Under the pieces are notes generated by a model, which made no database searches, was not told the DNA's origin, and worked only from the letters and a program-made list of their open reading frames with translations. 64,000 bases of DNA from Calamus simplicifolius (lineage: Eukaryota > Streptophyta > Magnoliopsida > Arecales > Arecaceae). The position numbers were made by a program, and so were the translations under genes. Positions 49,801-58,679 of this stretch are shown here, one piece after another (position 1 is the first letter of the stretch; the number at the start of each line of letters is the position of its first letter). The stretch spans positions 473,130 through 537,129 of the forward strand of contig UESW01005008.1 in the NCBI GenBank assembly GCA_900491605.1. The letters are read 5' to 3'.

Positions 49801-51020
49801 ATATATGTGGAGGGAGTTATTTGAATGTTACCAAACCCCAAGATTTGGCCTTTGCCATTGTCGCCAAATGTAACAACTCCTCCTCTTCTTTTCTTCAAGG
49901 GTGATGAATTGATCCTTTGTCACCCGTCATGTGTCTTGAGCAGCCACTATCAAGATACCACTTTTTTTGATCTTTTGGCCGCAAGACACTCCTCAATCAT
50001 CTTCTTTTGCCATGAAGCAAATGTTTGCAACTTCTTTTTGTTCTTCCTGGAAGATGATTCTTCGCTTATCGCTCCATGTTGGTAAGCCTTCTTTTTCTTT
50101 TTGTAGGCTTTCTTTAATTTAGGACATTCATTCTAAAGTGCCCCGGTTTATTACATTCATAGCAAGTCAAGGGGTCTTTCTCTTTTCTTGTCCTTGTCTT
50201 TTTCTTATCCTTCTTTTTTGCTCCAAATTTTTCTTGTGGAAGGGTTTCTTTCTTTCATAAATCTTTTAAACTTTTTGCTAAGAGAGCAGTCTCATTATCA
50301 TTCATCTTCTTCTTCTTCTTCTTTTGCAGCTTTGAGGGCAATCTTTCTTCTTTTTGTTCTTCCTCTACATGCTGCTTCATTGTCAGCTCATGGGTCATAA
50401 TGATCCTAGAAGCTCCTCTAAGGGTAAAGTGTTGAGGTCCTTTGCTTCTTGGATTGCTGTCATTTTTGCTTCCCATGATCTTGGTAGTGACCTAAGAATT
50501 TTTCGAACAAGTTCAGAGTTAGTATATGTCTTACCAAGACTTTTTAAACCATTTACATATCTGTAAATCTAGTGTACATGCATGCAATGGTTTCAGATTG
50601 TTCCATGCTAAACAATTCATATTTATGAACAAGAATATTAATTTTAGATTCTTTTACTTGGTTGGTACCCTCATGGGTAACCTCTAATCTATCCCAAATC
50701 TCCTTTGCGGAATTACATGTGGAGATTCTATTAAATTCATTAGCATCTAAAGAGCAATATAAAACATTCATGGCTTTAGCATTAAGCTGTGCCATTTTCC
50801 TATCATTATCATTCCAGTCCCTTTCGGGCTTAGGAACAATAGTGCCATCTAAATGTGTGGGTGTACTAGGTCCATTAATTATAACACCCCATAGTTCATA
50901 ATCAGAAGCTTGAATGAATATCCTCATTCTAGCTTTCCAATATGAATAATTTGAACCATTAAACAGTGGAGGTCTATTCGTAGAATGACCTTCAGCAAAT
51001 GATCCAACTTGAGTTGCCAT
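46882..51020 (-). pseudogene. gag-pol of copia 4, broken
   Basis: Gag starts MATQVGSFAEGHSTNRPPLF at 51020, typical of SIRE-type gag (NYSYWKARM). It runs on to a zinc-knuckle area near 50150. Protease/pre-integrase follows from about 49960 and the 49898-49203 segment is open for 231 codons (WLWHRRLGHAS, HMDLFGPTRTTSLGGKKYG, VIVDDYSRFTW). Integrase continues 49173-48733, RT 48516-47400 (KWVFRNKLDENG, FQMDVKSAFLNGFI, then EMSMMGELNFFLGLQ) and RNase H to the stop at 46882. Frame changes occur near 50500, 49200, 48740, 48080, 47900 and 47400. The YVDD area near 47820 is damaged. Confidence 0.92.
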
Positions 51021-51067
51021 TTGGATCTTTAGCTCTTGATCGTGTGATCAAAATCTAATGAGCACTA

Positions 51068-51079
51068 GCTCTGATACCA
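51068..51079 (-). other. Primer-binding site of copia 4
   Basis: TGGTATCAGAGC on the minus strand, two bases inside the 5' LTR. Confidence 0.92.
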
Positions 51080-51081
51080 AT

Positions 51082-52612
51082 TGTTGGCCCAGATGACAAC
51101 CCAAGAGGGGGGGGTGAATTGGGTTCTTTAAAAAATTTTAACCTTTTAAATATGTTTTTGATGAAAGTGCATGCAATGTAAATAAATGTGCAAAATAAAT
51201 AGAGATAGAGAAAAGAGACACGCAAACAAACAAAGATTTTATAGTGGTTCGGTGTATCCAACACCTACGTCCACTCCCAAGATTCACTTGGGTCCACACT
51301 ATAATCTTCCTTGATTACAGCCGAGTTGTTTTACAAGCTCACAACTCAAACTTGTTGTTTTCCCGGGATCACAACGAACCCAGCCGGTTTTCCGGGCTCA
51401 CCAGCACAAAAACCCTAACACAAGCTATCCAGCTTGTACCGAGGTAACTACCTCCACTAGTTCAATCCCCCAGATTGAACTAGACACAACAAAAAAAATA
51501 TGTTTTTCAATACAAACAGCTCCTTAATGAGCAAATATCAAATAAATGAACAAGGTTTAGAAAAGCCTGTTTGAAGCGAATTTGGTTTGAGCTTTTCTTC
51601 TTTTCCTCTTCTCCTTTGAAATGTTGAATCAGGCCTCAGCTCAGATTCTTCACAAAATTGTAGTTGAGAATTGAAAAAATAGGGCTTTTGCTTTCTTTTC
51701 TTCACTTGAAAATCCTCCGATTTTGAACTTGAATGCTTTGGATTTCTCTTTCGGACTCTCTTGGATTGGTTGATGTAAGCTCTGAGTCTTTCCTTTTGAT
51801 TTCTCTCTCAAGATTTTTGGATTTTTCACAAAATATTTTCTTTTTCTTTTTCTATTTTTTTTCTCTCTTTTCTTTTCAAACGGACGGTTCCCCCTTTTTA
51901 TAGATTCCTAATCCAAGATTAGGTAAAAAAAATAGCCGTTGTAAAGTTGTTAGATTGCTTCTACACACAAAGAAAAATAGCCGTTAGAGATTAGGTGAAA
52001 AAATATTACCGTTGGAGTCCATTCTAACATTTGAAAAATATGTTCCTGACAGGTTGGAGTCAGCTCCAACTTTTCAGGTGTCGGCTCCAAATCGTGGTGT
52101 CCAAAAATAGTAATAAGAAGTTCGTTGAGGAGTCGGCTCGGCGCTATCAGGAGTCGGCTCCGAAATTCTAAGGTGTCGACTCTAACTTTGTCCAAAAAAC
52201 ATGCTCTCTGTTCTCAGGTTAGAGTCAGCTCCAGAAACTTAGGTGTTGACTCTGCAACTTTCAGGTGTCGGCTCCCGAACTCCAGGTGTCGGCTCCAGAA
52301 ACTGAAGCAGAAACCACTTCTCTGTATCTCAGGTTGGAGTTGGCTCCGAAACTCTAGGTGTCAACTCCGGACCGTACCAAAAATGTAGAAAGGTTCTGAT
52401 ACACCCTGGGGTCGGCTCTTGACTGTTTGGGTGTCGACTCTAAGTTCTGAACTTACATATTTTCTTTTCAATTTTGATTCAAAACTCATTTCCTTACACT
52501 TTTTGACTGATTAAACATTTTTAATTCCTGAAACACTTATTAAAATTGTTAGAAACATAGTGAATATACTCATGTCTTTTGTTAATCATCAAAATCAATA
52601 ATTGGGTCAACA
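51082..52612 (-). repeat. 5' LTR of copia 4 (1,531 bp)
   Basis: It matches 42932-44389 throughout. It is longer mainly through an extra stretch near 51575-51650 and an extra GTCGGCTCC segment near 52225-52255. Confidence 0.94.
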
Positions 52613-53445
52613 CAAAGGTGGCGGCCAGGATTTCTCCTGGAGACTTGGGATGTTGGAACGTGCAGGAGGAGGAAAACAAGAGCACCAGAGAACCAATTAA
52701 CAACAATCATAATAACTCAAAACTTGGATTGATTGATTAATATTAAAAGATACATCATTCATACAAGAGGGTCTCTTTTGTAGAGTAAGAGATTTGGCGC
52801 CTAAGAAAATACAGATATGGAAAGAGAAAAAAGAAAAAAAAGGTGCCCTAATCAAATTTGGCATGAAATCTGCAGCGTCCAGATGAGGAATGTGATCTTC
52901 TAGATGCAATCAACGGCAGCTAGATTCGGCATGAAATCTATGGCATCTAGATAAGGCATGTGATCTTCTAAATATGATTGAGATGCAATCAGGGGCAGCT
53001 TAATTTGGCATGAAATCTGCACGTCCAGATGAGGAAGGTGATATTCTAGATGCAATCAGCGTCAGCTTAATTTGGCATGAAATCGGCATCGGCCATATGA
53101 GGAAAATGATCATCCAGATAGGAAAGGTTGCTTGCTATGCTAGGTGGCATGTGGGCTGCTTGAAGTAGATGTGGCACCAACTTGAATTTAGCAGCTGCTC
53201 TGTCTGACTGTGATGGCCTTGTCTTCTACTCCAATACTAATGTCTCCTCTTGTAAGCTGATGAACTTACTACAGGACTCACATTAAAATAAACTGAACTG
53301 GATATGACTCAATTTAGAATAAAATGAACTGGACGGGACTCAAAATAAACTAAAATTTATTTCCCAACTCAAGACTTGAATCACAACTAATCAGATATCC
53401 ACAGAGGGTTAAGAATCCTCTGCTTGATCCTAGTGCCCGCACCAT
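52613..53445 (-). repeat. 5' LTR of the chromovirus, second part
   Basis: Continuation after copia 4, from the second CAAAG to GCCCGCACCA. It matches 35971-36787. Confidence 0.93.
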
Positions 53446-53509
53446 TTTTATTTGATTTGTATTCATAGAATGTATATAGCATCCAATCCGATTGGATCTA
53501 GGGCATACA
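53446..53509 (-). repeat. 5' LTR of copia 3, remaining 64 bp
   Basis: TTTTTATTTGATTTG...GGGCATACA matches 28845-28910. It shows that the chromovirus cut this LTR. Confidence 0.93.
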
Positions 53510-53840
53510 TTAACACTTAGGACTCTGGTTCCTTTCTGGTGGAGAAATCTTTTTGTTGCTATCCGTCAACTTGGAGTCGGGAGGTCTCTTGTCAAATACT
53601 GACTTAAGGCTGATGTGGCAGGCTTGGGGTTGCCGAGGCCGCCGTGGGCTACTGAGACCGCTCGGGGGCTACTGAGATTGGCTCGAGGGCTACTGAGACC
53701 GGCCAGTACCATCAACTGTAAGCTGGGACGTTGGTCTCTCCTAGCTGTGAGTTAACTTTGTCTTCATGGCTGGATGAAAGTAACCAGCAATATGTTGCAA
53801 GTGTATAATTTAAACAAAGGTCTTACCCAATTGGCGATTG

Positions 53841-54636
53841 GCCGCTGAGGTAAAGTTAAAGCCACTGAGGCTAAAGTGAAGCCGCTGAGGCTGTGAGAAA
53901 GCTGCTGAAGTTGTAATGAGGCCATGGAGGCAGAGGAATAGAACCGCTAAGGTCGATGGAGCCGCTGAGGCTGCAATAATGTCACAGAGGCAGATATGAG
54001 GCCATTGGGGCTGAGAGATAGAGTCACTAAGGCTGTGATAATGCCACTGAGGCAGATAGAGCCGCTGAGGCTATGATAAGGCCGTTGAGGCAGATAAAGC
54101 CGCCTAGGCTGATAAAGTCACTGAGGCTAAGAGATAGAGTCATTGAGGCTGATAGATAGAGTCGTTGAGGCTATGATAATGCTGCTGAGGCAAATAGAGC
54201 CACTGAGGCTAATAGAGCCGCTAAGGCTGAGAGATAAAGCTGCTGAAGCTGTGATAATGCCACTGAGGCAGATAGAGCCGCTGAGGCTAATAGAGCCACC
54301 TAGGCTGAAAGATAAAGCCGCTGAGGTTGCGATAATGCCGTCGAGGTGAATAGAGCCGCTGAGGCTATGATAATGTCGCTAAGGCAGATAGAGCCACTGA
54401 GGCTATGATAATGCCGCTGAGGCTGTGATAATGCCGCTGAGGTAGATAGAGCCGCTGAGGCTAATATAGCCGTTGAGGCTAAGAGATAGAGCCGCTAAGG
54501 TTGTGATAATGCCGTTGAGGCAGATAGAGTTATTGAGGCAGTGATAATGCCACTAAGGCAGATAGAGCCACTGAGGCTAATAGAGCCACTGAGGCTGAGA
54601 GATAGAGCCGCTGAGGCTATGATAATGCCATTGAGG
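53841..54636. repeat. Minisatellite A: ~40 copies of an 18-20 bp GCCGCTGAGGCTGATAGA unit
   Basis: Unit variants (GCCGCTGAGGCTAATAGA, GCCACTGAGGCAGATAGA, GCCGCTGAGGCTGTGATAAT) alternate, giving blurred higher-order units of about 60 bp. Because many units are 18 bp, short open frames arise in both directions. Confidence 0.9.
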
Positions 54637-54718
54637 TAGAGATGGAACCATCTCGGAGGTTTCTTTGGTCGGCTCGAGTGATGACCCGAGAGTTGTTGAA
54701 GTAGTAGGATTTTTTTAA

Positions 54719-55570
54719 CCCCGAAGGGTGACATGAGAGTTATGAGTCGTCGGTTCCTTTTAACCCCGAAGGTTGACCTGAGAGTTGAGAGTCATCAGGT
54801 TCCTTTTAACACCGAATGGTGACCTAAGAGTTGAGAGTCGTTAGATTCCTTTTAACCCCGAATAATGACCTGAGAGTTGAGAGTCGTTAGATTCCTTTTA
54901 ACCCCGAAGGGTGACCTGAGAGTGTTGAAACCATGCTCAGGATCCTTTTGAACCTCGATGGGTGACCCGAGAGTCACTGGGATGGGACCATGCTCGGGAG
55001 CCTTGAACCCCGAAGGATGACCTGAGGGTGTTGAAACCATGCTCAGGGTCCTTTTGAACCCCGAAGGATGACTCAAGAGTCGTTGGGATGGGACCATGCT
55101 CGAGAGCCTTTAACCCCGGAGGGTGACTTGAGGGTGTTGAAATCATGCTCAGGATCCTTTTGAACCCCGAAAGATGACTCGAGAGTCGCTGGGATGGGAT
55201 CATGCTCGAGAGCCTTTAACCCCGAAGGGTGACCTGAGGATGTTGAAACCATGCTTAGGGTCTTTTTGAACCCCGAAGGATGTCCGAGAGTCACTGGGAT
55301 GAGACCATGCTCGGGAGCCTTTAACCCTGAAGGGTGATATGATGGTGTTGAAACCATACTCAGGGTCCTTTTGAACCCTGAAGGGTGACCCGAGAGTCGC
55401 TAGGATAGGACCATGCTCGAGAGCCTTTAATCTCGGAGGATGACCTGAGGATGTTGAAACCATACTAAGGGTCCTTTTGAACCCCGAAGGATAATCTAAG
55501 AGTCGCTTGGATGGGACCATGCTCGGGAGCCTTTAACCCCGGATGGTGACCGAGGGTGTTGAAACCATGC
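54719..55570. repeat. Minisatellite B: ~50 bp units followed by six ~106 bp compound units
   Basis: 54719-54920 has about four 49-50 bp units (TTTTAACCCCGAAGGGTGAC type). From 54923 on, TGTTGAAACCATGCTCAGG recurs at 54923, 55029, 55135, 55241, 55346, 55452 and 55557, a regular 105-106 bp. Each compound unit is two related ~53 bp halves (CTCAGGGTCCTTTTGAACC and CTCGGGAGCCTTTAACC). Overlapping minus-strand open frames of 80-106 codons come from this periodicity. Confidence 0.92.
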
Positions 55571-56249
55571 TCAGGGTCCTTTTATCTTTGTGTTTTGATG
55601 TAACCTGACTCAGGTCAGCTTCCCTGAATCATAATGTTAAGTATCAATGAAAGAAATACTTTGTCTAAGCATAGTGTACTTAACTTTTGTAGCTTTTTCG
55701 TTGGAGCAATTTATCTCCTTCTGCTGATTTGAATACTTTAATATGTTGGCGATCTGCCCCCTAAGGAATCATGCCGACTGAAGGTGGGGAAGTGCCAGTG
55801 CCTTCGATTGGAGGGGGGGCTTTAGGATTGTGGTGCTTGTTGGTGAGCTTGAAGGTGCTCTTACTGATCACTTACACTTGTTCTTGCTGATGAGCTAATG
55901 ATGCTCTTACTGGTAGCTTGAGCTTGAGATTGCTCTTGTTTTCCACTGAGTGGCTATGAAATATCGCTCCCATAACTTTTAGACAATTGCTATTAATGCT
56001 TAAATTTGCAGGGTAAAGATGGCATGATGTTTTGCTTGAATGGCCTGAGATAGTGGTGATGGTGGAGTAGAGGGCTAGCCTCCAATTGCTTAGCTCGTTA
56101 AGGGTGCCCCCCTAGCAGGACTGACGGAAGCTGCTTAGGCTCTTGTCATCACCATTCTTTTGATCTACCATTTTGATCTAAGGGGGGTGAGGATATGCAA
56201 ACTAGCATCGCCGACGATCTGTGCTGCCCTCCTACCTAGCGCACCAATC

Positions 56250-57188
56250 TGTTAATGCCAGATCACCCTCCTCGAACGTCTGTGAGCGTTCGGTCGCCTC
56301 CTTCAGCGAACCTGGGATCTTCCGGCGAGCTTCTCTTGGTCGGAAGCCTGCAAAAAGTCTCTAGGACCGAAGATTTCGGCGGGAACCCTCCGACGCTCAA
56401 GTCAGTGCTCTGAACAACAGCCGTGAGCTTGAGAAAGCTTGAAAGAGAGAGAAGCCTAAAGAGGAGCTCTCTGTGAGCAAGAATGAGCGTTTTGGAGTGT
56501 TGTGTGTTGTTTCTCCCTCCGTCGGGGGTCCCTCTTACCCAATTTATTCTCTTTGGACTCTGTGTGGCTTGCCTTGGAAGTTTGGAGCATTGTCATCTAG
56601 TAATGGAATGAGTCACATGGATCCTCATGATGAATGACGACCTTTTGCAGAATTAGTAGAAATCTATCTTGTCTGAACTGGGTGATTGGTATTTTTTATA
56701 GCAGATAATGACTTTTTATGGCTTATCTGTGAGGTAGAGGCGATTGATGGGCCCGGCCTAGGCAGAGACAAAGGTTTGCTTGAGAAGTTGAAGACGAGAC
56801 CATCTGGAACGGGGGCCACTTGGAGCCGGAGCCGCCTAGAGACGAGGCCGCCTGGAGATGAAGCCGCTTGGAACTGGGGCCGCCTAGAGCGGGGCCACCT
56901 GGAACTGGGGTCGTCTGGAGCCGAGGCCGCCTGGAATCGGGGTCGCATGGAGACAAGGGCTGCCTAGAACTGGGGCCGCCAAGATGAAGGCCGGAGGAGT
57001 CGGGCGGCTCGGGGCTATCGTGGGAACTCGGGACCGCCGAGGAAGCTCAGGGCCGTCTAGGAGGCGGGGTCCATCCGGACAAAGGGGCCGCCTGAGATAA
57101 GTTGGGCCTTCTGCCGAGGATGGGCTAACTTGCCAAAGCCAAGTCCAAACGTGATTATTATAGAGGAAGGAGTCAACTGGCCCCATCA
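56250..57188 (-). repeat. 5' LTR of the outer LARD-like element
   Basis: 939 bp, aligned end to end with 25896-26781, with the same GC-rich ~20 bp tandem units at about 56800-56985 but more of them. It is followed by the target duplication GTTTT. Confidence 0.92.
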
Positions 57189-58679
57189 GTTTTATCTGTG
57201 GTTGCATTTACTTAGACTGGGATAGATTTTATTTGTGTGCTTGGTAGTATCACCATCTTTATAGTTCATACCTGTCCATTTAGCCACTTTTTGGACCTGA
57301 GGTGAGACTACCATCTACCTTTTTAATCCAAGAAATGCAAGCAGCAATCGAAATCCTTTACTTTCGCAAAGCAAGAATAATTCTCTAGTTTATCTTTCTA
57401 ATTTCTAATGCTTTGTTTTTATTTTTGTTTGGGCCAATTAAAGGAGAGCAAGCCATACCTTCTTCTTGAGTCACTCCTTTTCCTCGTTGCTGCCCTCTGT
57501 TTTTGATCCACCAGCAGCCATTTGGTTTCCTTTCCCTCGCTCATCTCCACATTCAACTAGCGCCCAGCACCATGCTGAATGATTCTTTGAAAAACGGGCA
57601 TGCAATTTTATCAATCCTCAATTAGATTGCTATTGATTTTAAAGTTGTAATTATATGGAGTCCAACAGGATAATAAACTACATAGAATAGTTATATTCTT
57701 AAAATTAATAATAACTATTGCTAAATGATAAAAATAAAAAAATAAAAAATAGCTAAGATTAGCCATCGTGTAGCATAAAATTTTATCATGTCTTTAGAAA
57801 AAATAAAGCACCCCTCTCTCTTTCTAGACAAGGGAGGGATAGGTCCAGGGTTTTGTTTCTAGACAAGGGAAATCAATTAAATTATGCTTGCCGTTGATAA
57901 CTTTAGATGGAAACTTAAGGACGTCTCGTGTTCCAAATTCTTCTGGAATCTTCACATTTACTTAAATTAACACAACTACAATAATTTTAACTCAGCTTGC
58001 TCATTTGATGTCTTGCCTTCCTCTAGGTTTTCTTAACAGTTACAACCACTTGAATGAACCTCCTTCCCTTCTGGGGCTCGAGTGAAGCTGGCTAAAGTCA
58101 AAAACAACCAAATTGGGCCATCTCTTCTCCTGAACCAGTGCACGTTTGAAAGCATTGGAACCTTTTATCACATGCCATCTCATTCAACAAAAGTCTTGCT
58201 GCACCGCCCTCTGATACAGCAAACACGCATCGGCCTCACGGATTAATCACCTGCGTATATCAGCACGTGTATGGTGACCCAATGGGCCTTACCATGCACC
58301 TTTCGCATGCCACCATACGCAGATGGTCAATCCGCATGATCGATGTGCGCTTGCTGCACCGCCTTTCGGTGCAGCAAATCTTTTCTTTCAACTAATGAAA
58401 TTATGGGCCAAATTTTAGGCCTAGTTGAGGACATGAGCAAGCGAATTTAAGAAGCAAGCCTAGTAGAAAAAACCTAGTTTTACATCCAAAATAACCGCTT
58501 AAGAAAATGCTCCAAAATGTACAAAAGAGTTGAGCTCTGCATAAACTCATGCATTCTTATTACATGGTCAGAATCAGATGAACAGAGTAATTATCCTCAT
58601 GGTGCCCTGTGTGGGACGAACAGGAGTAAATTTGAACATTGAGAGTTGGTAGCGTTGATTCCTACTCTAGAGGGAGAGG
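57189..58679. other. Intergenic and probable 3' UTR of the minus-strand Rossmann gene
   Basis: 57194-58180 shows nothing beyond AT-rich stretches. 58194-58380 is richer in GC and ends in a palindrome (listed separately). The last few hundred bases before 58680 are likely the 3' UTR of the neighbouring gene. I could not pick a poly(A) site. Confidence 0.5.
58353..58380. repeat. Palindrome TTGCTGCACCG / CGGTGCAGCAA
   Basis: A perfect 11-base inverted repeat with a 5-base spacer (CCTTT). Half of it recurs near 58194 (CTTGCTGCACCGCCCTCTG) and near 5270 (CTTGCTGCACCGG). It could be the end of a dispersed repeat or a hairpin. Confidence 0.7.

Larger units (their letters stand above)
42932..52612 (-). 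mobile_element. Ty1/copia LTR retrotransposon 4, SIRE/Maximus-like, with an extra ORF
   Basis: LTRs 42932-44389 and 51082-52612 (TGTTGGCCC...GGTCAACA) with target duplication CAAAG at 42927-42931 and 52613-52617. The primer site TGGTATCAGAGC is the complement of 51068-51079 and the polypurine tract AAAAAGGGAGAGAT is the complement of 44390-44403. After pol there are 2.5 kb with a further decayed ORF before the polypurine tract, the arrangement known in SIRE/Maximus-type copia. It is the youngest layer of the nest because it interrupts the chromovirus LTR. Confidence 0.94.
35460..53445 (-). mobile_element. Ty3/gypsy chromovirus, split by copia 4
   Basis: The left LTR is 35460-36787. The right LTR starts at 42410 and is interrupted by copia 4 (42932-52612), resuming to 53445. 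LTRs run TGATG...CACCA and the element is flanked by TTTTT (35455-35459 and 53446-53450). The primer site TGGTATCAGAGC (complement of 42395-42406) sits three bases inside the 5' LTR. Interior order is gag, protease, RT, RNase H, integrase, chromodomain, which defines a chromovirus. Without the insert the element is about 8.3 kb. Confidence 0.95.
26892..53509 (-). mobile_element. Ty1/copia LTR retrotransposon 3 with ~2 kb LTRs, split by the chromovirus
   Basis: LTR copies are 26892-28910 and 33558-35459 continued at 53446-53509. Both end GGGCATACA on the plus strand and share the same body. The split is made by the chromovirus with duplicated TTTTT. The interior 28911-33557 carries gag-pol on the minus strand. 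The polypurine tract is AAGTGGAAGATTATTAG (complement of 28911-28927). No initiator-Met primer site is visible beside the 5' LTR, and no clean target duplication is seen (AATTA before, TTAAC after). The outer ends of the two LTRs also differ by a small deletion. It lies inside the outer LARD-like element. Confidence 0.9.
53510..56249 (-). other. Interior of the outer LARD-like element
   Basis: No gag or pol can be found. It holds a few copies of GGGCTACTGAGACCG (53650-53700), minisatellite A (53841-54636), minisatellite B (54719-55570) and unremarkable sequence to the LTR. The presumed primer site beside the LTR (56249 downward) reads ATTGGTGCGCTAGGTAGG on the minus strand, which is not initiator-Met; I cannot assign the tRNA. 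Confidence 0.75.
25896..57188 (-). mobile_element. Outer LARD-like non-coding LTR retrotransposon, split by nested insertions
   Basis: LTRs at 25896-26781 and 56250-57188 share sequence over their whole length, and the pair is bounded by GTTTT at 25891-25895 and 57189-57193. Removing the inserts leaves an element of about 4.7 kb with a 2.85 kb interior (26782-26891 plus 53510-56249). On the minus strand the LTR runs TGATGGGG...CAACA. The polypurine tract GAGTGTGGGGGGCAT (complement of 26782-26796) precedes the 3' LTR. The interior has no gag or pol and consists largely of two minisatellites, so it is a non-autonomous element. Gypsy affinity is a guess; no protein remains to test it. Confidence 0.92.

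Noticed and set aside
53841..54636. Regular short repeats resembling a CRISPR array
   Set aside because: Units are contiguous with no unique spacers, and the DNA is plant nuclear.
54852..55520. Overlapping minus-strand open frames of 81-106 codons that look like a repeat protein
   Set aside because: They follow exactly the 106 bp minisatellite and shift frame from unit to unit; no start context or family similarity.
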